Source: Vibrio astriarenae (lineage in GTDB: Bacteria; Pseudomonadota; Gammaproteobacteria; Enterobacterales; Vibrionaceae). From it: DNA of 64,000 nt. Below are positions 27,769 through 37,894 of this stretch, one piece after another. The position numbers were made by a program, and so were the translations under genes. The stretch's first letter is position 1; each line of letters opens with the position of its first letter. The notes beneath the pieces were generated by a model. The model worked only from the letters and a program-made list of their open reading frames with translations. It was not told the origin of the DNA and searched no databases. The stretch spans positions 558,001 to 622,000 of the forward strand of contig NZ_CP047476.1 in the NCBI RefSeq assembly GCF_010587385.1. Reading direction: 5' to 3'.

Positions 27769-28896
27769 TTAGCCGTTGAACAAGAAAAGGTATTGGCCGT
27801 AACCCATCTTCTCCATATCCTTTTTAGCGACAAACTTCATGGCTGCCGAGTTCATGCAGTAACGTAACCCAGTAGGCGCAGGGCCGTCTTTAAACACATG
27901 CCCAAGGTGCGAATCACCATATTTACTGCGCACTTCTGTGCGTGGGTATATTAATTTGTAATCGGTTTTTGTGACAACGTAATGTTCATCTATGGGTTTG
28001 GTAAAGCTCGGCCACCCAGTGCCAGACTTATATTTATCAGTTGAGGAAAATAGCGGCTCACCAGAGACAATATCGATATAAATGCCTTCTTGTTTGTTGT
28101 CCCAATACTCGTTGTTGAAGGCGCGCTCTGTGCCATCTTCTTGTGTCACGTAGTACTGCAACTCTGTCAACTGCTCTTTAATGATCGAGTCACTCGGGCG
28201 AGAGTAACGCATTCTTGTCACGCCATTACTCTCATCGATCATCTGACGCAGCGTCACAGGGTTGTCTTCACGATCTTCACCGAACACTTCATCTAGGTAG
28301 CGGTCACGACCAGAGGCGTTGCGGTAGTATTTGTAGCGGAGTTTATTTCTCTTGTAATAGTCTTGATGATAGTCCTCAGCCTCATAAAAGTCGGTGTAAG
28401 CAATTAGCTCGGTTTTAAGCGGCTTGGGAAACACACCCAATGCATCAATTTCCTGCATAAACGACTGAGCGATCTGTTTCTGTTCTTCATTGTGATAGAA
28501 GACAGCAGGGCGGTAATGGCGGCCTCTATCCACAAACGAACCTTGATCATCGGTTGGATCGATATGTCTAAATAGCTGATCCAATACCTGTTCATAACTG
28601 ACTTTATTAGGGTCGTAAGTGACCTGTATAACTTCAATATGCTCAGTTTTACCCGAAGAGACTTGCTTGTAGGTAGGGTTTTCTAACTGGCCACCCGCAT
28701 AGCCAGACACGACATCAATGACGCCCGGCAGTTTCTCTAAGTCTGATTCAGTACACCAAAAACAACCACCAGCGAGTGTCGCAATCTCAACTTTACCATT
28801 GGAGGGGGCTTTCATATCATCATCAGCGTTAACGTTTAGCAGCACGCTACTTAACGCTAAAGTACAGAAGGCGAGTAGGGCGTATATTCGTTTCAT
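27769..28896 (-). CDS. msrAB: Bifunctional peptide methionine sulfoxide reductase MsrA-MsrB, exported
   Basis: A 375-residue fusion that repairs both diastereomers of methionine sulfoxide. A signal peptide (about 1-24) directs it to the periplasm. The MsrA domain (about 35-200) has G-C45-F-W-C48. The MsrB domain (about 225-370) has [12 protein letters not shown] and the catalytic cysteine in RYCMNSAA. The zinc-binding CxxC pairs of many MsrB proteins are absent (YVTQ in place of the first), as in the non-zinc subgroup. It is monocistronic with a strong terminator, downstream of fhs. Confidence 0.94.
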   Translation of the reverse strand: MKRIYALLAFCTLALSSVLLNVNADDDMKAPSNGKVEIATLAGGCFWCTESDLEKLPGVIDVVSGYAGGQLENPTYKQVSSGKTEHIEVIQVTYDPNKVSYEQVLDQLFRHIDPTDDQGSFVDRGRHYRPAVFYHNEEQKQIAQSFMQEIDALGVFPKPLKTELIAYTDFYEAEDYHQDYYKRNKLRYKYYRNASGRDRYLDEVFGEDREDNPVTLRQMIDESNGVTRMRYSRPSDSIIKEQLTELQYYVTQEDGTERAFNNEYWDNKQEGIYIDIVSGEPLFSSTDKYKSGTGWPSFTKPIDEHYVVTKTDYKLIYPRTEVRSKYGDSHLGHVFKDGPAPTGLRYCMNSAAMKFVAKKDMEKMGYGQYLFLFNG

Positions 28897-29002
28897 TGTG
28901 TCACTCCTTCACATTGGCTCTACTGATAAGAACGAGCCACAAGGGATTTCATTTCAAAAACTTTTATACGTTGTTGATTTGCAAGATTGGTTAAATAAAA
29001 CG

Positions 29003-29028
29003 AAAAAAGCTCAGCCGAGGCTGAGCTT
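29003..29028 (-). terminator. Terminator after fhs
   Basis: AAGCTCAGCC (29007-29016) and GGCTGAGCTT (29019-29028) form a 10-bp stem. On the minus strand it runs into TTTTTTCG, 23 nt after the fhs stop. Confidence 0.9.
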
Positions 29029-29050
29029 CAAAATCAGAGAAGGTATTTTG

Positions 29051-30796
29051 TTAGCTCAAGCCAACAATATTGCCGTCTTCATCAATATCCAAGTTCATGA
29101 ACGCTGGTTTGTCAGGAAGACCTGGCATCGTCATTACGCTACCACTCAGTGCATAGATGAAACCCGCACCCGCACACAGTTTAAGTTCACGGATAGGCAC
29201 ATCGAAGCCAGAAGGAGCGCCTTTTACCGAGCCATCTGTTGTGATCGACATTGGTGTTTTCGCAAAGCACACTGCTAGATTGTCAAAGCCATGCTTTTTC
29301 AGAGCAGTTAGGTGTTGTTGAGCCTTATAGCTCATTACCACGCTACCGCCGTAACCGACTTCCGCAATCGTAGATAGCTTAGATTCTAGTGAATCGTCGA
29401 CTGAATAAAGAGGCTTAAAATTATTCTCTTTTTCACATTGTGCGACAACTTTGTTTGCAAGCTCAACGGCGCCTTCACCGCCTTTACCAAACGCTTCACT
29501 AATTGCAACTTCAACACCATTTGGCAGTGCTTCGATCATCGCTTTCAGTGCATCAAGCTCTTGCTGAGAGTCTTGAGGGAAGCGGTTGATCGCAACCACC
29601 GCAGGCACACCGTATTTACTGACATTATTAATATGCCATTTTAGGTTCTCAAAACCCGCTACGAGTGCTTTCTCATCAGCATCAAACATTGACTCAGGAA
29701 TTGGCTGACCTGGTTTGAGGTCATACAGGCCAGAGTTGGCTTTTAGGCCACGCAAAGTTGCGACAATTACAGCACAGTCAGGCGCTTGTTGAGACGCTTG
29801 CGCTTTAATGTTACATGCCTTTTCAAAGCCCATATCAGAACCAAAACCACCTTCAGTCACGGTATAATCGGCTAGGTGAGTGGCAACGCGATCGGCAATA
29901 ATTGAAGAGTTACCATGGGCAATGTTGGCAAAAGGACCTGCGTGAATAAGCGTAGGGACACCTTCCAGCGTTTGCATCAACGTTGGCTCAATCGCATCTT
30001 TCATGCTAACCGTCATTGCTCCTGCAACATCAAGATCTTCAGCCGTTACTGGTTCACCGTCCAAGTTATACGCCACAACAATGCGACCGATACGTTTACG
30101 TAGGTCTTGCAGATCGTCTGCAAGAGCAAGGATCGCCATCAACTCAGAAGCGGCAGAAATATCGAAGCCGTCTTCACGCTCAAAACCATTAATCGTTTTG
30201 TTGTGTTCGTTCTTACCCACTGTAATCATGCGCAAAGAGCGATCGTTGTGGTCAATGACACGCTTCCACACGACATTTTTAGGATCGATACGCAATGCTT
30301 TCAGACCTGTACGCTCTTCAAACGCATCGTAACCCTGACGCTGCTCATGATAAATACGCGCATCAATCGCCGCAGAAGCGAGGTTGTGTGCCGCCGTTAC
30401 GGAGTGGATATCGCCGGTTAGATGAAGATTGAGCTCTTCCATTGGCGCAACTTGAGAAAAACCACCGCCCGCAGCGCCGCCTTTAACGCCAAAAACCGGA
30501 CCCATAGAGGGCTGGCGGATACATGCCGCAGCATTTAGACCGATTTTCTTTAAACCTTGCGATAGACCGATCGTTGTTACGGTCTTGCCTTCACCCAATG
30601 GAGTGGGTGTAATGGCTGTGACAAAAATCAGCTTCCCTGTTTTATTGCCTTTAGTCCTTTTAAGGCTTGAGAGTGACACTTTAGCTTTATGTTTACCAAG
30701 TGCTTGGAACTCATCATCGAGTAATCCAAACTCTTTAGCAACCTGGTTAATTGACAACAGTTCTGTCTGACGACAAATCTCAATATCTGGCAGCAT
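29051..30796 (-). CDS. fhs: Formate-tetrahydrofolate ligase
   Basis: A 581-residue enzyme making 10-formyl-tetrahydrofolate from formate, THF and ATP for purine and fMet-tRNA synthesis. The ATP P-loop is [10 protein letters not shown] (about 63-72). FTHFS signature segments are [23 protein letters not shown] and [21 protein letters not shown] with [12 protein letters not shown]. Length is slightly longer than bacterial Fhs (about 556). A near-perfect PurR operator 30 bp upstream implies repression by purines. Confidence 0.95.
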   Translation of the reverse strand: MLPDIEICRQTELLSINQVAKEFGLLDDEFQALGKHKAKVSLSSLKRTKGNKTGKLIFVTAITPTPLGEGKTVTTIGLSQGLKKIGLNAAACIRQPSMGPVFGVKGGAAGGGFSQVAPMEELNLHLTGDIHSVTAAHNLASAAIDARIYHEQRQGYDAFEERTGLKALRIDPKNVVWKRVIDHNDRSLRMITVGKNEHNKTINGFEREDGFDISAASELMAILALADDLQDLRKRIGRIVVAYNLDGEPVTAEDLDVAGAMTVSMKDAIEPTLMQTLEGVPTLIHAGPFANIAHGNSSIIADRVATHLADYTVTEGGFGSDMGFEKACNIKAQASQQAPDCAVIVATLRGLKANSGLYDLKPGQPIPESMFDADEKALVAGFENLKWHINNVSKYGVPAVVAINRFPQDSQQELDALKAMIEALPNGVEVAISEAFGKGGEGAVELANKVVAQCEKENNFKPLYSVDDSLESKLSTIAEVGYGGSVVMSYKAQQHLTALKKHGFDNLAVCFAKTPMSITTDGSVKGAPSGFDVPIRELKLCAGAGFIYALSGSVMTMPGLPDKPAFMNLDIDEDGNIVGLS

Positions 30797-30825
30797 AATA
30801 TCTCTTTAACTAGCAATTTTGACCA

Positions 30826-30841
30826 AGGAAAACGTTTGCGT
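30826..30841. promoter_or_regulatory. PurR-like operator upstream of fhs
   Basis: AGGAAAACGTTTGCGT matches the 16-bp PurR palindrome ACGCAAACGTTTGCGT at 14 of 16 positions, including the central AAACGTTT. It lies 30-45 bp before the fhs ATG, where it would block transcription. PurR regulation of one-carbon genes is established in enterics; at this gene it is inferred. Confidence 0.7.
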
Positions 30842-30896
30842 GAGCATAATACGAGGATTTTTCGTGATGTAAAGCAAATCATTGTTGGCGAATTGT

Positions 30897-30923
30897 AAAC
30901 AAAAACGCACCCCGAGAGGTGCG
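30897..30923 (-). terminator. Terminator after yqhD-like gene
   Basis: CGCACC (30906-30911) and GGTGCG (30918-30923) form a hairpin. On the minus strand it is followed by TTTTTGTTT, about 30 nt past the alcohol dehydrogenase stop. Confidence 0.85.
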
Positions 30924-30951
30924 CTGTTGAATGATCACTCAATAGTGTCGG

Positions 30952-32100
30952 TTAAGCAATAGCTTGCTCAAGAATTTGCTGACTCGTTTCTAAGGAGATC
31001 GCTTGGTTTTCACCCAGTGCAACCATGCCGTGTTGTTCAAGCTGCGACAACACCTGTTTAACGGCTGCGTCTTTAGTTTCACCGTGCTCTTTAAAGACAG
31101 TCGCAACCTCTAAGTGGTGATAGAAGAGTTCGATTGAATCAATCGTACGCTCTGCCAAGTCCGCCGATGCATCTAGACCAAATACATTCTTACCCATCTG
31201 CTCTAGTTTACTACGCTTCGCCTCGATTTGATTACGAAGTAGGGAAGGCTGCACAATCGCGAGTGAACGCGCGTGATCAACACCCCAAAGAGCCGTAAAT
31301 TCATGTCCAATCATATGCGTTGCCCAGTCTTGTGGAACGCCGCTACCAATCAGGCCATTCAGCGCTTGGTTAGCGGTCCACATTAGGTTAGCGCGCCACT
31401 CATCACTATCACGCTCTGCATAGCCTTCGCCCAAACGTTTTAAGTTACGCAATAGCGCTTCCGCATAACCCTCTTGAACCCAGGCGTCCGTCGCAGTCGT
31501 TAGATACTGCTCACAAACATGAACCCAAGCGTCCACGACGCCATTGATTAACTGACGTTCAGGCAATGTTTTCATTGTGTCTGGATCCAGTACGGCAAAC
31601 TTTGGTTGGACAAATGGGCTAAGGAACGGAAGTTTGTCTTGTGTCTCAGCCTTAGTGATGACGGCACCTGAGTTAGACTCAGACCCCGTTGCTGGCAGCG
31701 TGAGAATTGCCCCTAAAGGCAAGGCTTTATCAACAATGTATTTGCCAATCAAAATATCCCAGCCGTCACCGTCATAGAGAGCGGCAGCAGCGACGTATTT
31801 AGAGCCATCAATCACAGAGCCACCACCGACAGCTAAGATGTAGTCGATGCCTTCTTGCTTAATTTTCGCAACAGCTTTATCCAGTGTCTCTTTAGTTGGG
31901 TTCGGTTCAACGCCAGAGAATTCAGACCAACGATGCTCGCTTAACGCTGATTCAATCTGTTCGTACACACCGTTACGCTTGATAGAGCCTCCGCCGTAAA
32001 TCACCAATACATGGCTATCTTTTGGAATAGCACCAGCGACAGCAGCAATCTGACCTTGCCCGAAATGAATTTGTGTAGGATTCGAGTAGCTAAATTTCAT
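30952..32100 (-). CDS. yqhD: Iron-containing alcohol dehydrogenase / aldehyde reductase, YqhD type
   Basis: A 382-residue NADPH-dependent aldehyde reductase of the Fe-ADH family. The NADP loop is VYGGGSIKRNG and the central block LAVGGGSVIDGSKYVAAAA. Metal ligands lie in VDAWVHVCEQY and DWATHMIGHEFTALWGVDHARS. It should detoxify short aldehydes; length equals E. coli YqhD (387). Start taken at 32100 with AAGGAAATAACA before it; the in-frame extension to 32136 is not supported. It is transcribed alone. Confidence 0.92.
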   Translation of the reverse strand: MKFSYSNPTQIHFGQGQIAAVAGAIPKDSHVLVIYGGGSIKRNGVYEQIESALSEHRWSEFSGVEPNPTKETLDKAVAKIKQEGIDYILAVGGGSVIDGSKYVAAAALYDGDGWDILIGKYIVDKALPLGAILTLPATGSESNSGAVITKAETQDKLPFLSPFVQPKFAVLDPDTMKTLPERQLINGVVDAWVHVCEQYLTTATDAWVQEGYAEALLRNLKRLGEGYAERDSDEWRANLMWTANQALNGLIGSGVPQDWATHMIGHEFTALWGVDHARSLAIVQPSLLRNQIEAKRSKLEQMGKNVFGLDASADLAERTIDSIELFYHHLEVATVFKEHGETKDAAVKQVLSQLEQHGMVALGENQAISLETSQQILEQAIA

Positions 32101-32396
32101 TGTTATTTCCTTTTGAACACTATGTGTTCTGCTCATTCATCGCACCAACCTTGTGATAGTTTTTTGCAACGAATATTCCAGTGACCTTATCAATATGCGA
32201 ACGCTATTTATAAAGATCAATCTATACACCAGCAAAATGTCGAATTAATTTAATTAGTGTGAAGGAGTTTCGATGCAACCGACTTAATTACTCACCCCGA
32301 TTTTCCTCAAAAAGACTGGTAAGGCAGCCCACATCATGCAAACAAAGTGTGAATACTATAGAAACCAACCACCGTCTTTAACCCTTCGCATGTTTA

Positions 32397-32426
32397 CTAA
32401 AATGGGCGCTGATTTCAGCGCCCATT
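32397..32426 (-). terminator. Terminator after glgC
   Basis: AATGGGCGCTGA (32401-32412) pairs perfectly with TCAGCGCCCATT (32415-32426). On the minus strand TTTT follows, 20 nt past the glgC stop. The remainder of the gap 32101-32400 (between glgC and the yqhD promoter) shows only AT-rich sequence. Confidence 0.87.
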
Positions 32427-32445
32427 CTTTCTTGATTTGTCTTGT

Positions 32446-33666
32446 CTAATCAGAGAACTGATATTCCTCGGGAACCACGACAATACCTTTATCCGATATT
32501 TTGAAACGCTTTGCATCTTCAACCGCATTGAAACCGATCGTCGTGTGAGGCGGAATTTTGACCTTTTTATCGATGATACAGTTCTTCAGCTGGCAACCTT
32601 CACCGACTTCAACATGATCGAAAATAATACTATCTGTCACCGTCGCGCCATCGTCTATTTTGACGTTTGACGAAATCACAGAGTGGTGGACAGAGCCTCC
32701 TGAGTTAATCACACCCGAAGAAACAATTGAGTTAATAAATATGCCCTCATTGCCAGTTGCTGATGACACCGTTCTTGCAGGTGGTAGCTGACGCTCATAG
32801 GTTCGTACAGCCCAGTTCGACTGATAGACGTTCATCGGGGGTACAGGCTCTAACAGGTCCATATTCGCTTGGTAAAGGGAGTCAATCGTCCCAACGTCTC
32901 GCCAGTAGCAGTCTTTAGCAACGCGCCCTTTATCGTTACAGAAGTTATAGGCGAACACTGAGTTCTTCTCTATCAGCTTAGGTATGATGTCATGACCAAA
33001 ATCATGTGAAGACCCTTCATTGTTTGCATCTTCGTTTAACACCCCAATCAGGGTATCAATGTTAAAGATATAGATACCCATTGAAGCCAAGCTGTTTTCT
33101 GGATCACCCGGCATTGAAGAGGGAGACTCTGGCTTTTCGTCGAATTGGGTAATCTTGTTGTCACCGTCCACTGTCATCACCCCAAACGCACTGGCTTCTG
33201 GTGTTGGAACCGGGATACACGCTATAGACAATTCAGCATTATTCTCGATGTGCTCTGCTAGCATCGCTGCATAATCCATTCGATAAATATGATCACCAGA
33301 CAACACCACCACATATTTTGATGTACTGCGTTCAAGCAGCCACAAATTGTGATAAATGGCGTCCGCTGTCCCTTCATACCAGTTTTCGCCTTTTCGCATT
33401 TGAGGCGGTACGACAGTGATGAACTCACCTAATTCAGGATTGAAGATAGACCAGCCGTCACGTAAGTGTTTGTGCAGTGAGTGAGACTTGTATTGGGTCA
33501 GTACCAATATCTTACGTATACCAGAGTGAAGGCAATTGGTTAAAGTGAAGTCAATAATTCGATATTTACCGCCAAACGGGACCGCTGGCTTTGAGCGGTC
33601 ATCAGTCAGGGGACTTAACCGAGAACCCATGCCACCTGCTAAAACGATGGCGATTGTATCTTCCAT
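32446..33666 (-). CDS. glgC: Glucose-1-phosphate adenylyltransferase
   Basis: A 406-residue ADP-glucose pyrophosphorylase committing glucose-1-P to glycogen. The nucleotidyltransferase signature is VLAGGMGSRLSPLTDDRSKP (about 9-28), with LSGDHIYRMDY, the substrate-binding FDEKP and a C-terminal left-handed beta-helix (about 300-390). Length is slightly shorter than E. coli GlgC (431). It stands alone, with no other glg gene nearby, so it is probably a second copy. Confidence 0.94.
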   Translation of the reverse strand: MEDTIAIVLAGGMGSRLSPLTDDRSKPAVPFGGKYRIIDFTLTNCLHSGIRKILVLTQYKSHSLHKHLRDGWSIFNPELGEFITVVPPQMRKGENWYEGTADAIYHNLWLLERSTSKYVVVLSGDHIYRMDYAAMLAEHIENNAELSIACIPVPTPEASAFGVMTVDGDNKITQFDEKPESPSSMPGDPENSLASMGIYIFNIDTLIGVLNEDANNEGSSHDFGHDIIPKLIEKNSVFAYNFCNDKGRVAKDCYWRDVGTIDSLYQANMDLLEPVPPMNVYQSNWAVRTYERQLPPARTVSSATGNEGIFINSIVSSGVINSGGSVHHSVISSNVKIDDGATVTDSIIFDHVEVGEGCQLKNCIIDKKVKIPPHTTIGFNAVEDAKRFKISDKGIVVVPEEYQFSD

Positions 33667-34214
33667 ATCCTCTATCCTTATTGTGTGTACAAAAGACTAC
33701 CTCGAGCTCAATCACGCTGGGGGGGGGCAGTTCATTGAGCAGTCATAGTTCCATTGCAAAATCCATTTGAATGCGTACGAGAGTACCGATGCATTAATAA
33801 GTCTGTAACAAGAAACAAGCCAAAACGTGTATCTCTATAGAATTTAGGATATTGACGCTAAATGTCGTGAAATGAATTGAGTTTACGTGACCAAGCTATC
33901 GCTTTGGATAATACTCAACAATGGACTTCACCATAACAGTGCATTACATCATCGTTGCGACAAGATAGTGCAAGCCCGCCTATAGCTTCGGTGCGTAAAT
34001 GCAATATCATAAAATATCAAAGCGTACGAAGGTTGTTTTTGGGGTTATGGGTTTAAGACAAACAATGAGTTTCAATGAATGACAATATAATAAAGAGCAA
34101 AGCCCATATAGCACGACTAAGGGCTTCACTCTTACGGTTTAGTTAAACTACTCGGTTAATTCAGTTTACAAACGCTACACTCACCCCTTCCTGATCAACG
34201 GCTTCATCAACCAC
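33667..34214. other. 548-bp non-coding gap with a G9 tract
   Basis: There is no supported ORF. It contains a run of nine G at 33719-33727 in the glgC leader, about 53 bp before the glgC start, and AT-rich sequence beyond. The far end holds the hairpin listed at 34100. It may be the decayed remains of an efflux locus, as the neighbouring gene fragment suggests. Confidence 0.6.
34100..34128 (-). terminator. Hairpin downstream of the efflux-protein remnant
   Basis: AAAGCCC (34100-34106 region) pairs with GGGCTT across a 13-nt loop. On the minus strand TTTGCTCTTT follows, about 90 nt after the pseudogene stop. It is a probable relic terminator. Confidence 0.5.
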
Positions 34215-34664
34215 CTAGTTGCCCCCAATCGCCTTTTGCACAGCAACCGTGGCTTGCGCTGACTGCAAGCGTGCTGCGATTTGTCTATCTCGCAACAGAC
34301 GCTCTTGTCTCTGGGCATCTAGTACGGACAAGTAATCAATGAGGCCAGCCTTATACAAAGACTGCGCTTTAGATACGGCATTTTGTGCTGCGAACACCGC
34401 CTTGTCGATCTGGACTTGATTCTCCTGACTGCGTCCATAAGCAAAGAGGGTGGTATCGACTTCTTTAATTGCAGAATCGACCACCAACTGATAGTTCAAT
34501 GCGGCCGCTTCAAATCTAGCTTCATTCATCTCTACTAATGCTTCCGATCGTCCACCGTCAAATACATTCCAATGCACACCAACCGATCCCGCCCATCCGA
34601 AAGAGTCGCTACTAAACAGATCATCAAAATCGCTTGCGGTTACCCCCGGAGCGCCGCACGACTT
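34215..34664 (-). pseudogene. 3' remnant of a TolC/OprM-type outer-membrane efflux gene
   Basis: The last 150 or so residues of an outer-membrane efflux lipoprotein remain. SDFDDLFSSDSFGWAGSVGVHW, NVFDGGRSEAL, the long helix AALNYQLVVDSAIKEVD, and YKAGLIDYLSVLDAQRQ are all typical of the second helical-barrel repeat of RND outer-membrane factors (normally about 460-480 residues). The N-terminal two thirds are missing. Upstream, this reading frame enters the LysR gene in another frame with no homology, so the deletion end lies near 34660. No RND pump or membrane-fusion gene is present. Confidence 0.85.
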
Positions 34665-35494
34665 GCAGGGTTTAGCGTTTGTCTCGGTGGATATAACAAC
34701 CAACCATCTTCGCTGTACGGGGTTTCAGTCGGAAGTAACTCAATTAACTGGCCGTTTGCCACTTCTTCTAAAATCATTACCCTCGGTAAGTAACTAATAC
34801 CTCGACCTTGCAACGTCGCACTCTTAACGAAACCGATGCTGTCACAAATGATTCTTGGCGTAACTGGCACTAACGTATCATTCATCGGCCACTCTTCTTC
34901 GATATGGCCAGATGGGTGTCGAAAACAAATGGCATCATGAGAGAACAGCTGTGAGTCATCAGCAGGTGTACCTCGACGCTGAATATAGTCTGGTGAAGCC
35001 ACGGCACAGCGTTCAATAGAAAGAAGATGTTTGGCTATAAGATTCGTGTTTCTGAGTGTACCACTATGAAATGCGATGTCTAAACCGTAATCAAACAGAT
35101 CGACTAATCCATTGGTGATGGTTCTGATATCAAGTTGTACTTCTGGGTAAGCATCTTGAAAACGAAAGAGTATGTGCTGAACATGGGTATAAGTAGAAGG
35201 CAACAAGCCGATCTTTACTCGCCCCGTCAAGGATTGGTTATCACGGCTAACACGCTCACCAGCACTATCAATGATATCAATAGCCTTGATGATCTGTTTG
35301 TAGTAAGTCTCTCCATGATTGGTGAGAGAGATTGAACGTGTCGTACGATGAAACAGCTTGGTATTTAACTGCTGTTCCAGTTCACTGACTTTGCGGCTGA
35401 CTTTTCCTCGCGGAATATCAAAGGCCTGTGCAGCGGAAGTAAAGCTACCCAACTCAACCACTTTGGCGAATATTTTAATATCCTCTAATTTCAT
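34640..35494 (-). CDS. LysR-family regulator, C-terminus probably truncated
   Basis: A 284-residue LysR-type regulator. The N-terminal winged helix (IKIFAKVVELGSFTSAAQAF, PRGKVSRKVSELEQQL) is followed by a substrate-binding domain (about 90-284; GRVKIGLLPS, ERCAVASPDYIQRRG). It ends LYPPRQTLNPASRAALRG, some 15-20 residues short of the usual end. The sequence beyond belongs to an efflux-gene remnant, so I infer a deletion that removed the true 3' end and intervening genes. The protein may still fold. It originally may have controlled that efflux operon. Confidence 0.82.
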   Translation of the reverse strand: MKLEDIKIFAKVVELGSFTSAAQAFDIPRGKVSRKVSELEQQLNTKLFHRTTRSISLTNHGETYYKQIIKAIDIIDSAGERVSRDNQSLTGRVKIGLLPSTYTHVQHILFRFQDAYPEVQLDIRTITNGLVDLFDYGLDIAFHSGTLRNTNLIAKHLLSIERCAVASPDYIQRRGTPADDSQLFSHDAICFRHPSGHIEEEWPMNDTLVPVTPRIICDSIGFVKSATLQGRGISYLPRVMILEEVANGQLIELLPTETPYSEDGWLLYPPRQTLNPASRAALRG

Positions 35495-35622
35495 TGTTCT
35501 TCTTATTCCCTAGGGTGTGCTGAAATTGTACGCAGGAAAAAACGCAATAAAAGAGACGGGGTTAGAATAGGGTGGGAGTAATAGCATTGATTTGAGCTAG
35601 AACAATTTATGGTGTGAATATA

Positions 35623-35647
35623 TTGACTCCCAGCGTCAGGGAGTCAA
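35623..35647 (-). terminator. Hairpin after small outer-membrane protein gene
   Basis: TTGACTCCC (35623-35631) pairs with GGGAGTCAA (35639-35647) across a 7-nt loop, 27 nt beyond the stop at 35674. The following minus-strand sequence TATATTCAC is only weakly T-rich. Confidence 0.6.
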
Positions 35648-35673
35648 ACGAATTCGTCAAAAATTTGAGGGAA

Positions 35674-36198
35674 TTAGAACTGGAAACGAACACCGAGTGT
35701 CGGTTGAACACCATAAACGCCATTGTTGCGGATATCCGCAGAAAGAACCAAGGTCTCTGTTGAGTGGAATTTGATACCACCGTGGAAAATCGTTTTGTCT
35801 TTTAACACGCCAATACGACCCGTCGCTTCCATCTGGTTCGTTAACCAAACGCGAAGGCCAACATTCAGCTCGGGTTTAAAATCCGTACCGCTTTTGTTCT
35901 TTTCGCTGATGTTATGAATGAGCATTTGACCATAAATGTCGGCGAACTGATTAAGAGGGCCGTTGAAACCGATACCACCCGCTAAATCCCAATCGCTCTC
36001 CAGCTTAGAATCTATACGTCCTACAAGGTGCAGGTTATCCATAATTTGCGTTCCGCCTTCAAGTCCCATGGTTAGTGGACTCAAACCACTGCGTGCTTCA
36101 ATGTAGTTATAGCTAAAGTTGTTTGTTGCTGAAGCAATAGAGGATACGGCTAATAGACTCACAGCCAGAAATACGGCTTTTGGCTTAACGTTAAACAT
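35674..36198 (-). CDS. Small outer-membrane beta-barrel protein, unknown
   Basis: A 174-residue exported protein. The signal peptide is about 1-24 (FLAVSLLAVSSIASA). About eight amphipathic strands follow (LHLVGRIDSKL, DWDLAGGIGF, ELNVGLRVWL, MEATGRIGVL, TIFHGGIKF, TLVLSADIR) and the chain ends LGVRFQF, with a C-terminal phenylalanine as required for BAM recognition. An eight-strand OmpA/OmpX-like barrel fits the size. I cannot name the family. It is divergent from cobQ. Confidence 0.75.
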   Translation of the reverse strand: MFNVKPKAVFLAVSLLAVSSIASATNNFSYNYIEARSGLSPLTMGLEGGTQIMDNLHLVGRIDSKLESDWDLAGGIGFNGPLNQFADIYGQMLIHNISEKNKSGTDFKPELNVGLRVWLTNQMEATGRIGVLKDKTIFHGGIKFHSTETLVLSADIRNNGVYGVQPTLGVRFQF

Positions 36199-36376
36199 GG
36201 GTAACAGTCACTCCTATGGACAATTTTTTGACGAACTCTGTATTTCAAAAGGATGCAAATTATACGCCACTAAAATTTAATGAAAACCAATTATTTGTCA
36301 TCATTCAGTTATTAAGCACGTTATTAGTGATAGACTATTGATTAGCAGAGCATAATCAATGTTAAACGGACGATAG

Positions 36377-37894
36377 ATGACTTCAATTCCTGCGCAATCT
36401 TCTAAACTCACTCCTCTAATGGTGCAAGGCACGACATCGGATGCCGGAAAAAGTGTCCTAGTGGCAGGGCTTTGCCGTGTCTTAAATCGGCATGGTTTCA
36501 ACATCGCGCCGTTTAAGCCACAGAATATGGCGCTCAATAGCGCAGTGACACCAGAGGGTGGGGAGATAGGTCGTGCTCAAGCGGTTCAAGCGCGAGCCGC
36601 CAAATTGTTGCCTCATACAGATATGAATCCTATCTTGCTTAAACCTTGCACCGACACAGGTGCGCAAGTGATTGTTCAGGGTAAAGCGGTAGGCAACATG
36701 CAAGCAATCGGCTTCAGTGACTACAAATCTTTTGCACTACCCAAAGTTCTAGAATCGTTTCATCGTCTCGCACGCCAATATCAATCCGTGATCGTCGAAG
36801 GCGCTGGCAGCCCAGCGGAAATTAACTTACGTGAAAATGATATTGCCAATATGGGTTTCGCCGAAGAAGCCGATGTGCCCGTCATTATTATCGCTGACAT
36901 CGATAAAGGTGGTGTATTTGCCCATTTGTATGGAACCTTGGCCCTGCTATCGGAAACAGAACAAGCACGAGTTAAGGGTTTTGTTATCAATCGCTTTCGT
37001 GGTGACATAGAGCTACTCAAGCCCGGTTTAGATTGGTTAGAAAAAAAGACCGGAAAGCCCGTGTTGGGTGTACTGCCATACTTGCACGGTTTTAACCTTG
37101 AAGCGGAAGACGCGATTGTTTCTCAGCCAGAGACGACCCAACACCACAAAATGAAAGTTGTTGTTCCGGTACTGCCGCGGATCAGCAACCACACCGATTT
37201 TGATCCGTTGCGCCTACACCCAGAAATCGATTTTCAATATATCGGCAAAGGTGGCAGCTTGGCAGGTGCAGACCTCATCATTTTACCGGGAAGTAAATCG
37301 GTGCGTGCTGACCTCGCTTTTCTCAAAGAGCAGGGTTGGGAGCAAGAGATAAAGCGCCACCTGCGCTTCGGCGGCAAGGTGATTGGTATTTGTGGTGGGT
37401 ACCAAATGCTAGGGCAATCTATCGACGACCCTGAGGGTATCGAGGGAGAGAGCGGAACTAGCTCAGGTCTGAACCTACTCAATCAAACCACAGTGTTACA
37501 ACAAGAAAAAACGCTGACCAATGTGACTGGGACTTTGTTGCTTAACGGTGACGCTGTCACAGTGAAGGGGTATGAGATTCATGTCGGGGAAACCTATGGT
37601 AATGAGGCGCAACCTATTAAATTGGCAGACGAGCGTTTCGACGGTGCCATCAGTCAAGACGATCAAGTATTAGGCACTTATCTCCACGGTTTGTTTGACT
37701 CGCCGGACGTATCAGAGCAGCTTATCTATTGGGCGACAGGTGAAAAGCTCAAGTCTATCGATCATGACCAGGTTCAGGAAAACGCCATCAATCAAATTGC
37801 CGATGCTATTGAGGAACATCTCGACCTGTCTTCAATCTGGCCGCAGCTTTCTAAGCGAACAGTAGCTTCAGAGGAGCGTGGTCTTGTTGACTGA
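36377..37894 (+). CDS. cobQ: Cobyric acid synthase
   Basis: A 505-residue glutamine-dependent amidase adding four amide groups to adenosyl-cobyrinate a,c-diamide. The N-terminal ATP domain has [19 protein letters not shown]. The C-terminal class I-like glutaminase has the nucleophile in [10 protein letters not shown] and the histidine in [12 protein letters not shown]. No other cobalamin genes and no cobalamin riboswitch are visible here, which fits the scattered salvage genes of vibrios. It overlaps modB by about 11 nt, so it is translationally coupled to molybdate uptake genes. Confidence 0.93.
   Translation: MTSIPAQSSKLTPLMVQGTTSDAGKSVLVAGLCRVLNRHGFNIAPFKPQNMALNSAVTPEGGEIGRAQAVQARAAKLLPHTDMNPILLKPCTDTGAQVIVQGKAVGNMQAIGFSDYKSFALPKVLESFHRLARQYQSVIVEGAGSPAEINLRENDIANMGFAEEADVPVIIIADIDKGGVFAHLYGTLALLSETEQARVKGFVINRFRGDIELLKPGLDWLEKKTGKPVLGVLPYLHGFNLEAEDAIVSQPETTQHHKMKVVVPVLPRISNHTDFDPLRLHPEIDFQYIGKGGSLAGADLIILPGSKSVRADLAFLKEQGWEQEIKRHLRFGGKVIGICGGYQMLGQSIDDPEGIEGESGTSSGLNLLNQTTVLQQEKTLTNVTGTLLLNGDAVTVKGYEIHVGETYGNEAQPIKLADERFDGAISQDDQVLGTYLHGLFDSPDVSEQLIYWATGEKLKSIDHDQVQENAINQIADAIEEHLDLSSIWPQLSKRTVASEERGLVD

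Noticed and set aside
30628-30942. A minus-strand frame overlapping the fhs start
   Set aside because: Out of frame with fhs, covers the PurR-like operator and the terminator of the next gene, and its translation shows no protein-like pattern.
36199-36376. Cobalamin riboswitch before cobQ
   Set aside because: No B12 box or long structured leader; the gap is short and AT-rich.
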